The position numbers and the translations under genes are program-made. Below, piece by piece: positions 1 through 5,268 of a DNA stretch of 7,613 nt. Source of the stretch: Candidatus Tayloriibacteriota bacterium (lineage in GTDB: Bacteria; Patescibacteriota; Minisyncoccia; Phycocordibacterales; GWA1-40-21); NCBI GenBank assembly GCA_026395155.1, contig JAPLZG010000116.1, positions 16,330-23,942 on the forward strand, written 5' to 3'. The first letter of the stretch is position 1. Every line of letters starts with the position of its first letter. Below the pieces are notes generated by a model. It worked only from the letters and a program-made list of their open reading frames with translations. It searched no databases and was not told the DNA's origin.

Positions 1-437
1 TAGCAGGAAATATCGCAAGTTCTACAAGAATAGTAAATGTAAATAATCCAGTGATACCTCCAGTAATTTTGGATAGTAATAGTGGCGGATATTATGGTGG
101 TGGATATTATCCTGCCCCTTCAAACTACGTAATTCCCCCAACTATAAATCCTATTCCTGTCGTTGCCCCTGCTCCAGAACCGATTGTTGTAGAGAGCCCT
201 GTTGTTAGAGGAAGGGTGCTCGGAGTAGATACATCTGAAGATGAAACGACAGATTCTACTGGAGGAGCAACTAGCACGAGCGATGAAATAATAAATAATC
301 AATCAGCTACCGTACTTGATGCTTCGGAAGATGTAAATTCTGGTCTTCTGATGTGGATTCTTATTTGGCTTATATTACTTATTATTTTAATCTGTTTATA
401 TATAATATATAAAAGGAGAAAAAGGAAACAGAATTAA
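1..437 (+). CDS. C-terminal part of an anchored surface protein (5' end outside window)
   Basis: The reading frame is open from base 3 with no stop, so the GTG at 51 is probably internal and only the last 144 residues are visible. They comprise a Tyr/Gly-rich stretch (GGYYGGGYYPAP), a Pro-rich segment, the motif R-G-R-V-L-G-V-D, an acidic Ser/Thr linker, one strongly hydrophobic helix (MWILIWLILLIILICLYIIY) and a basic tail (KRRKRKQN). This layout of low-complexity linker, single C-terminal membrane helix and positive cytoplasmic tail indicates a protein displayed outside the cell and held by its C-terminus. A G-x-V-L-G motif in this position is, from memory, common in exported CPR proteins; its role is unknown to me. 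Any catalytic or binding domain would lie upstream of the window. The gene ends with TAA just before a strong terminator. Confidence 0.75.
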   Translation, partial: AGNIASSTRIVNVNNPVIPPVILDSNSGGYYGGGYYPAPSNYVIPPTINPIPVVAPAPEPIVVESPVVRGRVLGVDTSEDETTDSTGGATSTSDEIINNQSATVLDASEDVNSGLLMWILIWLILLIILICLYIIYKRRKRKQN

Positions 438-443
438 TTATTA

Positions 444-483
444 AAAAAATAACCGCTCGCAATTATGCGAGCGGTTATTTTTT
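444..483. terminator. Bidirectional intrinsic terminator
   Basis: A perfect 17-bp inverted repeat (arms 444-460 and 467-483) surrounds the 6-base loop AATTAT. The core CCGCTCGC/GCGAGCGG is GC-rich and is flanked by A6 on the left and T6 on the right, so the hairpin has a T-tract in either direction. It lies between convergent genes, 6 bases after the surface-protein stop and 6 bases beyond the cold-shock stop, and can end both transcripts. Confidence 0.93.
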
Positions 484-489
484 AAGAGA

Positions 490-687
490 CTATGCTCTTG
501 AAACTCCTGTAGCAGCTGGACCTTTTTCGCTTTCGATAACTTCAAAAGAGACTTTGTCGCCTACTCTTAATTCATCGAATGAAACGCCAACGAGCTCCTT
601 TGAGTGGAAGAAAAGATCCTTTGTTTCGCCTTCGCGAGTAATGAATCCAAATCCTTTATCAATAAGAGTTTTGATTGTTCCTGTCAT
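490..687 (-). CDS. Cold-shock domain protein (CspA family)
   Basis: This 65-residue single-domain protein has the size of bacterial CspA-type proteins, which bind single-stranded RNA or DNA and act as RNA chaperones in the cytoplasm. RNP1 is K11-G-F-G-F-I16 and RNP2 is D24-L-F-F-H28. The usual C-terminal G-P-x-A-x-x-V-S signature appears as GPAATGVS. The Trp normally found in the K-W-F motif before RNP1 is absent (IKTLIDKGFGF), a variation I associate with CPR cold-shock proteins. The ATG at 687 is the only plausible start; no clear Shine-Dalgarno precedes it, only A/T-rich sequence. It is monocistronic, with its own extended -10 about 67 bases upstream, giving a leader of roughly 60 bases. 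It ends in TAG and shares the terminator at 444-483. Confidence 0.95.
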   Translation of the reverse strand: MTGTIKTLIDKGFGFITREGETKDLFFHSKELVGVSFDELRVGDKVSFEVIESEKGPAATGVSRA

Positions 688-754
688 GATATTGTTATTT
701 TTAAATTATTTGCTTGAAACTTCGACTTTGTTCCCCGTGTCTTAACACCCAAAT

Positions 755-763
755 AGTATAACA
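755..763 (-). promoter_or_regulatory. Extended -10 promoter for the cold-shock gene
   Basis: The minus strand reads TATGTTATACT: a TG, one base, then TATACT (hexamer at 755-760). The -35 position about 17 bases upstream is a poor match, as is typical of extended -10 promoters. Transcription would start near 748, leaving a leader of about 60 bases before the ATG at 687. The same 11-base motif recurs before other minus-strand genes in this window (3330-3338 and 5204-5212). Confidence 0.6.
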
Positions 764-773
764 TAATGGTTTG

Positions 774-790
774 TTCTTGCATAGCAAGAA
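774..790. repeat. Perfect short palindrome over the -35 region of the cold-shock promoter
   Basis: TTCTTGC-ATA-GCAAGAA is a 7-bp perfect inverted repeat with a 3-base centre. It lies 14 bases upstream of the TATACT hexamer and covers the place where a -35 element would be. It has no T-tract and lies outside the predicted transcript, so it fits an operator better than a terminator. No regulator is known; a hairpin in a purF read-through transcript is an alternative. Confidence 0.35.
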
Positions 791-862
791 GAATGTTTAT
801 AAGTATATTGTTTAAAAAAGACAATATTACTTTTACCTGCTAATTGGTATGTTATATGTTTC

Positions 863-2254
863 TTATAACCCAATAATATCGTCTTTTTTATGAAATATAT
901 CTATAGGATAGAAGCCAGAAAAACAAGACGTGCAAAAAGAAGATTCTGGAATATTTGTAGCTTTTATCATCCCTTCATAAGAAAGAAAATGAAGTGATGT
1001 TGAACCAAGGTATCTATTCATTTCTTCAATAGTTTTATTGCATGCTAGTAGATCTTTTTGATTTGGTATATCAATACCATAAAAATCAGGAAATTTAACC
1101 GGTGGGGAACTAATCAAGAAATGCACCTCTTTTGCACCAGTTTCAAAAAGCATTTTTACGATTTGTTTTGAAGTTGTTCCTCTTACGATTGAATCATCAA
1201 TAATAATTATTTTTTTACCATTAATTATATTTTTAAGTGGCGCCAGTTTTAATTTAACACCTTGCTCACGAATATGTTGTTCCGGTTCTATAAAAGTTCT
1301 GTGAATGTATCGGCTTTTAATTAGACCCATTTCAAAAGGTATACCTGAAGCATTTGCATAACCAATTGCTACAGGAATTGCCGTCTCTGGAACTGGAATA
1401 ATTATATCGGCATCAATATTGTTTTCTTTTGAGAGTTGAATTCCAAATCTTTTTCTTACTTCATATACAGACTGCCCGAGTATATTGCTGTCTGGTCTTG
1501 AAAAATAAACGAATTCAAATATATCGAGTTTTTGTTCTCCTTTTGTAATTTGTTTTATTCGCATGCCATTTTCGTCAACAACAACCATTTCTCCTGGGTT
1601 AACATCTCTGATAAATTCTGCACCAATTGGGTGAAATGCACATGTTTCTGAAGAAAAAACATAACCGCCGTTTAATTTTGCAATGGAAAGCGGACGGATA
1701 CCAAAATGATCTCTAATTGCGATTATTTTTTCTTTATTAATTATTAAAATAGAAAAAGATCCTGTCATTAGCGGAAAGATTTCTTCAATAGCGACTTCTA
1801 TTTCTTTCCCTTCTTTAACTAAAGTATGTAATGCCTCAGTTATAATTTTGGAATCAGAAAAGTTTTTATTAGAAATATCATTGCTTTTTGTTTTTAAAAA
1901 ACTTATTAGTTTATCTGTGTTGGGTATATTTCCGTTATGTACTAGTGCAATATCTTTATCAGATGTTTCTATTGGTTGAGCATGTTCTACGCCTGTACCT
2001 GATGATGTTGAATAGCGATTGTGACCGATCGCAATAAAACCGGGAAGATCTTCAATTATTTTTTCATTGAACACTTGAGATACTAATCCTGTATTTTTAT
2101 AACAAAAAATTTCTTTTCCATTGGATGTTGCAATACCAGAACTTTCTTGCCCTCTGTGTTGTAGTGCATATAAACCAAAAAAGGTTAAACGGCTAACGTC
2201 TAATCCTTTTCCATAAATTCCAAATACTCCACATTTTTCTCCTATATTTTCCAT
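863..2254 (-). CDS. purF: Amidophosphoribosyltransferase (glutamine PRPP amidotransferase)
   Basis: PurF converts PRPP and glutamine to 5-phosphoribosylamine, the first committed step of purine synthesis, in the cytoplasm. At 463 residues it has normal family length. The N-terminal Ntn glutaminase domain has Cys8 (K-C-G-V-F-G) after a 7-residue propeptide, as in enzymes whose leader is removed to free the catalytic Cys. It also has LQHRGQESSG (31-40), GHNRYST (77-83), HNGN (106-109) and RDHFGIRPL (181-189). The phosphoribosyltransferase domain has FSRPDSN (251-257) and the PRPP loop IIDDSIVRGTT (351-361). The C-terminus has C441-T-S-C444, like the iron-sulfur type, but Asp occupies the positions of two other cluster cysteines (D244, D390), as in cluster-free enzymes; this comparison is from memory. 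The ATG at 2254 is 3 bases after the upstream peptidase stop, with a weak AAGA ribosome site overlapping that stop. No other purine gene is in the window. Confidence 0.96.
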   Translation of the reverse strand: MENIGEKCGVFGIYGKGLDVSRLTFFGLYALQHRGQESSGIATSNGKEIFCYKNTGLVSQVFNEKIIEDLPGFIAIGHNRYSTSSGTGVEHAQPIETSDKDIALVHNGNIPNTDKLISFLKTKSNDISNKNFSDSKIITEALHTLVKEGKEIEVAIEEIFPLMTGSFSILIINKEKIIAIRDHFGIRPLSIAKLNGGYVFSSETCAFHPIGAEFIRDVNPGEMVVVDENGMRIKQITKGEQKLDIFEFVYFSRPDSNILGQSVYEVRKRFGIQLSKENNIDADIIIPVPETAIPVAIGYANASGIPFEMGLIKSRYIHRTFIEPEQHIREQGVKLKLAPLKNIINGKKIIIIDDSIVRGTTSKQIVKMLFETGAKEVHFLISSPPVKFPDFYGIDIPNQKDLLACNKTIEEMNRYLGSTSLHFLSYEGMIKATNIPESSFCTSCFSGFYPIDIFHKKDDIIGL

Positions 2255-2257
2255 TTC

Positions 2258-3160
2258 TTAATCAAAAATATTTACTAAGAAAGTATCGATAATTCTTTGT
2301 TCCATGTTAGAAAAAAATATTTTTTCATTGTAAAGTCTGGTGGCGAGCTCAACTCCAACAAATCTCCAGTGCCATGGTTCATATTCATAGTATGAATTAT
2401 TTTTTGGATAAGAAAGAATGAAACCGTATCTGTAGGCATTTTCACTAAGCCACTTATATGATGGAGTATCTTCAAAATTAGTTGTGAGAGGTATTTTTAC
2501 TCCTTCAGTAGTAAGATCTACAGTTGTACCAAGTTGATGTTCAGAATATCCTTGGTCTGCTGAGAATTGATTTGCTCCACTTCCATACGTGACGAGGTAG
2601 TCATTTTTAAGTGATGACTGTTCACCAAAAGAACGATACGCAGAAACAATTTGTAATTGGATATTCCAGCTTATGGCCTGGTCTAACATTCTATTTAAGA
2701 AAGTTAAAGCCATATTGTGGAATTGAAGAATTTTTGTTTTGTCCCAAATATATCTTTGATCTATTGTTGCAAGACTCATTGGGACATAGTTATCATTAAG
2801 AAAATAAACCTTTGAATATTTTTGCAAAAGCTCCTTGTCTGTTTTAGAAAGTTTTTCTAATGTACCAACGGTTCCTGCAATATTACTAATTTTATCTTGA
2901 AAAGAATTGCTCTGATTTTGTTGGTCAAGTATTCTTTGTGCAAGTTCTTGACTAGTTAGTGTTGTGGTTGCAAGTGCAGATTCTAAGTTTGTTATCCTTC
3001 TACTTAATATTTCTGTAGTAGAGGACATATCATTTTTAAGGGCGATATTATTTTGCGATAAAGAATAAATAAAATAACCAGCTACAATAATAGCAACTAA
3101 AGCAATCCCGTTTAAGACAAGTGAGATTATATTTGAATTGAAATATTTTTTGATGGACAT
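2258..3160 (-). CDS. Membrane-anchored VanY/DdcY-type D-alanyl-D-alanine carboxypeptidase (M15B/LAS family)
   Basis: This 300-residue protein is predicted to be a zinc peptidase that trims the terminal D-Ala from peptidoglycan stems outside the membrane. Residues 11-33 form one hydrophobic helix (signal anchor). Residues about 35-112 are Gln/Ser/Leu-rich and likely a coiled-coil stalk. The catalytic domain follows with S173-A-Y-R-S, then S206-E-H-Q-L-G-x-x-V-D215 (the SxHxxGxxxD motif; zinc ligands H208 and D215) and E261-P-W-H-W265 (general base E261, third ligand H264). All expected residues are present, so it should be active. DD versus LD specificity cannot be read from sequence. The ATG at 3160 is preceded by TATAGGG 3 bases upstream, a weak and closely spaced ribosome site. 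It is first in an operon with purF, an odd partner. The nearest strong promoter is about 170 bases upstream. Confidence 0.9.
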   Translation of the reverse strand: MSIKKYFNSNIISLVLNGIALVAIIVAGYFIYSLSQNNIALKNDMSSTTEILSRRITNLESALATTTLTSQELAQRILDQQNQSNSFQDKISNIAGTVGTLEKLSKTDKELLQKYSKVYFLNDNYVPMSLATIDQRYIWDKTKILQFHNMALTFLNRMLDQAISWNIQLQIVSAYRSFGEQSSLKNDYLVTYGSGANQFSADQGYSEHQLGTTVDLTTEGVKIPLTTNFEDTPSYKWLSENAYRYGFILSYPKNNSYYEYEPWHWRFVGVELATRLYNEKIFFSNMEQRIIDTFLVNIFD

Positions 3161-3261
3161 TTACCCTATAAAGTTTTAATTTTAATAATGTGACTTTTTA
3201 AATGTTAATTAAATTAAACCAGCCGTGTTTCAATAAATTACTATGTGATTTCTTGGAAAAC

Positions 3262-3298
3262 TTTATTGGGTGAATCCGATAAAATTTTTGCCAATAAA
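3262..3298. repeat. 8-bp inverted repeat in the leader of the VanY-type gene
   Basis: TTTATTGG (3262-3269) and CCAATAAA (3291-3298) are perfect reverse complements separated by 21 bases. The element lies downstream of the extended -10 at 3330-3338, so it would be present in the mRNA as a hairpin. The stem is AT-rich and weak and no T-tract follows. It could be chance in such AT-rich DNA. Confidence 0.25.
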
Positions 3299-3322
3299 AT
3301 TGTTTGTTTCGACTTTATTCAT
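3263..3322 (-). CDS. Possible leaderless 19-codon ORF upstream of the VanY-type gene
   Basis: The minus strand has ATG at 3322 and TAA at 3263-3265, encoding MNKVETNNFIGKNFIGFTQ. The ATG lies 7 bases after a TGTTATAAT extended -10, so transcription would start at or next to the A of the ATG. The same geometry is seen at the M14 operon and at the AAA+ gene. That positional match is the only support; the peptide has no motif I recognise and is short enough to occur by chance. It could be a leader peptide acting on the peptidase-purF operon, a decayed gene start, or noise. Confidence 0.22.
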   Translation of the reverse strand: MNKVETNNFIGKNFIGFTQ

Positions 3323-3329
3323 TAGTAAA

Positions 3330-3338
3330 ATTATAACA
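3330..3338 (-). promoter_or_regulatory. Extended -10 promoter, likely for the VanY-purF operon
   Basis: The minus strand reads TATGTTATAAT: TG, one base, and a perfect TATAAT hexamer at 3330-3335. No good -35 is seen. It is the best promoter-like sequence in the gap. If it drives the VanY-type peptidase gene, the leader is about 160 bases; alternatively it starts a leaderless small ORF immediately downstream. Confidence 0.6.
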
Positions 3339-3387
3339 TAAAAAAACTTAATTAACTTTGAACATGAATTACAAAATACCCAAAAAA

Positions 3388-3476
3388 GTCTTTGCGATGG
3401 TAATCCGAAGCAAACCATCTTTATATTTATAAACACAAATTCTGGATTGCCACGTCATAAAAATTCCTCGGTTGAC
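3388..3476. repeat. Degenerate dispersed palindromic repeat (GTCATTGCGAGG / GCAATCC type)
   Basis: The ends GTCTTTGCGA (3388-3397) and TCGGTTGAC (3468-3476) face each other, and the inner blocks GCAAACCA (3410-3417) and TGGATTGC (3443-3450) are reverse complements with one mismatch. The wording closely resembles the widespread interspersed palindrome GTCATTGCGAGG...GCAATCC...GGATTGC...CTCGCAATGAC found in many bacterial genomes, with mutations in both arms. The stretch is less AT-rich than its surroundings. It lies just beyond the end of the M14 operon and could form a long imperfect hairpin in its 3' end. It appears non-autonomous, and no target duplication is obvious. Confidence 0.55.
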
Positions 3477-3503
3477 AGAAAAACAGAGTTTTGTAATTTA
3501 CAG

Positions 3504-4289
3504 TTATTGGGCGAGCTTGTAATAATTCAACAATGCCTTTATTCCGGCAAGATTTTCCGCCCATTCAATATTTTCATGAGTTTTTAATTCTACTGTTATT
3601 GCAGGGATATTTATTGACGCAAGCCAACCCTCAGCATCTCCTGTAATAGCATAGCTGTCAAAAGTTTTTATTGCTTGATATCCTGATGCTTTTGAATAAG
3701 CATTCATAATATTTAATGTTTCTTGAAGAATTCCTGCTTTGCATTCTGATGCATAAACAGCATTTGATTTGCTATGCCAGAAAATCATTGCGGTCGGATT
3801 ATACTTTAAAACAAAATCACGAATAGATTTTGCTTCGGGTTCGGAAAAAGCGGAAGTTCCTGCACTTACTATTTTGTTTTGCCATGTGCTCGTAGCTTGC
3901 CATTTACAATCGAAGTTCCTGTTTAGATCAATATTGTTTGCATTAAAGCGTCCTGAAGCTTCTGATACATCACTTTTAATATCTGCAAGAGAAAATCGCC
4001 CTTCTTTTCCGATAACTTTATAAACACCATCTGGGTTTGCCGAAGGTATTACAGTAATCGTCATATTTGAGGGTATGAAAGTAGTTGTCGCATTTAGATA
4101 ATCGATGAATTGATAGGCGAGAAGGACACTATTCCATTCATAACCACCATGAATACCACCGACAAAAGCTATATGAGTTTTGCCGTTTCCGAAATTATAA
4201 GCTTCTATTGATCTGCCTTGAGAGGATTTTCCGATTGCAATAAAAATAATACTTACTATTGTTGTGCCTTTAGTAAAAATCTTACTCAT
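3504..4289 (-). CDS. M14-type zinc carboxypeptidase, catalytic residues intact
   Basis: This 261-residue protein is almost all catalytic domain. After a short, weakly hydrophobic N-terminus (TTIVSIIFIA, 9-18; a possible poor signal peptide) the M14 motifs come in order: GGIHGGYEW with candidate zinc ligands H47 and E51, NPDG (85-88), R114-F-N-A-N, DLNRNF (121-126), FSEPE (148-152), third ligand H172 in F-W-H-S, and the general base E234 in I-T-V-E-L. The first two ligands are spaced HxxxE, one residue longer than classical HxxE, which I believe is normal for this HGGYE subgroup. C128 and C183 are shared with the paralogue and may form a disulfide, suggesting extracytoplasmic action. M14 enzymes remove C-terminal residues from peptides, including murein peptides; the substrate is unknown. 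The ATG overlaps the upstream stop (TAATG), so translation is probably coupled. Confidence 0.87.
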   Translation of the reverse strand: MSKIFTKGTTIVSIIFIAIGKSSQGRSIEAYNFGNGKTHIAFVGGIHGGYEWNSVLLAYQFIDYLNATTTFIPSNMTITVIPSANPDGVYKVIGKEGRFSLADIKSDVSEASGRFNANNIDLNRNFDCKWQATSTWQNKIVSAGTSAFSEPEAKSIRDFVLKYNPTAMIFWHSKSNAVYASECKAGILQETLNIMNAYSKASGYQAIKTFDSYAITGDAEGWLASINIPAITVELKTHENIEWAENLAGIKALLNYYKLAQ

Positions 4290-5194
4290 TATTTAGTATA
4301 GTATTTTATAATTGCTTTTACTCCAGCCAAGTTTTTATTCCATTCAACATCATTGTGATTTGTAAGAAGAACGCTGATAGCAGGGACATTTATTTTTGCT
4401 AGCCAATTTACCATATCACCTGTTGTCGCATAGAAATCAAATTTCTCAAATGCTGGGTATCCAGATGCTTTTGCATAAGCGTTTGTGAGAGCATTTGTTT
4501 CTGGCAAGATTCCATTGTGGCAACTTGATGAAAATACTCCACCAGCAGCGCTATAATATACAACAACAGCTTCTGGTTTTTGTGTTTCTATATAATTTTT
4601 TACAGCTAAGCTTTCTGGTTCAGAAAATACCGCACTCCCACCACTAACTGTTTTACTTTGCCATTTAGCATTTGCTTGCCAATCACAATTGAAATTTCTG
4701 TTAAGATCAACGTCGTTTGCATTGAATCTTCCAGATATTGTTTTACTTTCTGGAGTCGGGACATCACTTAATGAGAAACGTTCTGCTGTACCTACTGTCT
4801 TATTTAAACCATCAGGATTTAAAACTGGAATAACCGTAACTTTTAAATTTGCAGGAATAGCACTTGGATTTGCTTTTAAATAATCCATCAAGCTATATGA
4901 AAGAGAAACAGTATTCCATTCATAACCACCATGAATTCCACCAACAAATAAAATTTCTGTTGTTGTACCAGTTCCATAATGATATGCAGTTATGTCACGA
5001 TTTTCTACAGATTTACCAATAACTGTTTCTGCTTTATTAATCGGCTTAGTGCTTGTTGCGTTTGTATCAACTGTAGTGCTTGCTACATTTTGATCATTAA
5101 CTTTTGTGACATTATTAGATGAGTTATTAATTACATAATAAAAACCAAAACCAACTAGCGCGATAACTATGATCGCAATTATTACTTTTTTCAT
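4289..5194 (-). CDS. M14-type carboxypeptidase paralogue, probably catalytically inactive, membrane-anchored
   Basis: I place the start at the ATG at 5194 (301 residues). It begins MKK followed by a hydrophobic anchor (4-22), an Asn/Thr/Ser-rich linker (23-53) and an M14 domain. An in-frame ATG at 5251 would add 19 residues but would put the promoter's TATAAT inside the gene. The domain aligns along its length with the downstream protein, roughly half the residues being identical by eye: GGIHGGYEW (H88, E92), NPDG, GRFNAN, DLNRNF and FSEPE are all kept. The third zinc ligand His is Tyr214 (V-Y-Y-S) and the catalytic Glu is Leu276 (I-S-V-L-L). Loss of both argues against peptidase activity; it may bind ligand, help its partner or act as a scaffold. 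Cys170 and Cys225 match the partner's cysteines. It is first in the operon, ending TAA one base into the next ATG. Confidence 0.85.
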   Translation of the reverse strand: MKKVIIAIIVIALVGFGFYYVINNSSNNVTKVNDQNVASTTVDTNATSTKPINKAETVIGKSVENRDITAYHYGTGTTTEILFVGGIHGGYEWNTVSLSYSLMDYLKANPSAIPANLKVTVIPVLNPDGLNKTVGTAERFSLSDVPTPESKTISGRFNANDVDLNRNFNCDWQANAKWQSKTVSGGSAVFSEPESLAVKNYIETQKPEAVVVYYSAAGGVFSSSCHNGILPETNALTNAYAKASGYPAFEKFDFYATTGDMVNWLAKINVPAISVLLTNHNDVEWNKNLAGVKAIIKYYTK

Positions 5195-5203
5195 AATACT
5201 ACT

Positions 5204-5212
5204 ATTATAACA
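5204..5212 (-). promoter_or_regulatory. Extended -10 promoter of the M14 operon (near-leaderless)
   Basis: The minus strand reads TATGTTATAAT, with TG at 5211-5212 and a perfect TATAAT at 5204-5209. Only 9 bases separate it from the ATG at 5194. A start about 7 bases downstream would leave a leader of roughly 3 bases, and no Shine-Dalgarno is present. This supports the ATG at 5194 over the in-frame ATG at 5251. Confidence 0.65.
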
Positions 5213-5253
5213 TATATTTAAATTTGCAATATATTTTACTTTATTATCCATTA

Positions 5254-5262
5254 TGATATTAT
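5254..5262 (+). promoter_or_regulatory. Extended -10 promoter of the AAA+ gene (leaderless)
   Basis: The plus strand reads TATGATATTAT, with TG at 5254-5255 and TATTAT at 5257-5262, six bases before the ATG at 5269. Transcription would start at or very near the A of that ATG. No ribosome-binding site is visible. It lies back to back with the M14 operon promoter, about 45 bases apart, so the two divergent genes share a short regulatory region. Confidence 0.5.
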
Positions 5263-5268
5263 ATTTAT

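Larger units (their letters stand above)
3161..3503. other. 343-bp intergenic region between the two minus-strand operons
   Basis: This gap separates the end of the M14 peptidase operon from the start of the VanY-type peptidase gene. Reading with the genes (right to left), it holds a degenerate dispersed palindromic repeat (3388-3476), a strong extended -10 (3330-3338), a possible 19-codon ORF starting right after it (3263-3322), an 8-bp inverted repeat within that ORF (3262-3298), and about 100 bases of very AT-rich leader. I see no GC-rich hairpin with T-tract that would end the M14 operon transcript, so termination there may depend on the repeat or on another mechanism. Confidence 0.7.

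Noticed and set aside
51..437. Complete small gene starting at the GTG at 51
   Set aside because: The frame is open to the left edge of the window and no ribosome site precedes the GTG, so this is more likely the tail of a longer surface protein.
805..827. ATATTG/CAATAT inverted repeat downstream of purF as a terminator
   Set aside because: The stem is only 6 bp and all but two pairs are AT; the T-run is in the loop rather than after the stem, so it should not terminate transcription.
848..857. Plus-strand TATGTTATAT resembling the extended -10 motif
   Set aside because: It would transcribe antisense into the 3' end of purF and no plus-strand gene or RNA follows it; in AT-rich DNA this is likely chance.
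3369..3458. 29-codon minus-strand ORF with a good GAGGA-like site before its ATG
   Set aside because: It lies entirely inside the degenerate palindromic repeat at 3388-3476 and its flank. The apparent ribosome site is the repeat's own CGAGGA sequence, and such repeats often yield spurious short ORFs.
5195..5251. N-terminal extension of the upstream M14 paralogue to an ATG at 5251
   Set aside because: It would place the perfect TGTTATAAT promoter inside the coding sequence and bury an MKK-hydrophobic anchor. The internal ATG at 5194 gives a normal signal-anchor start.
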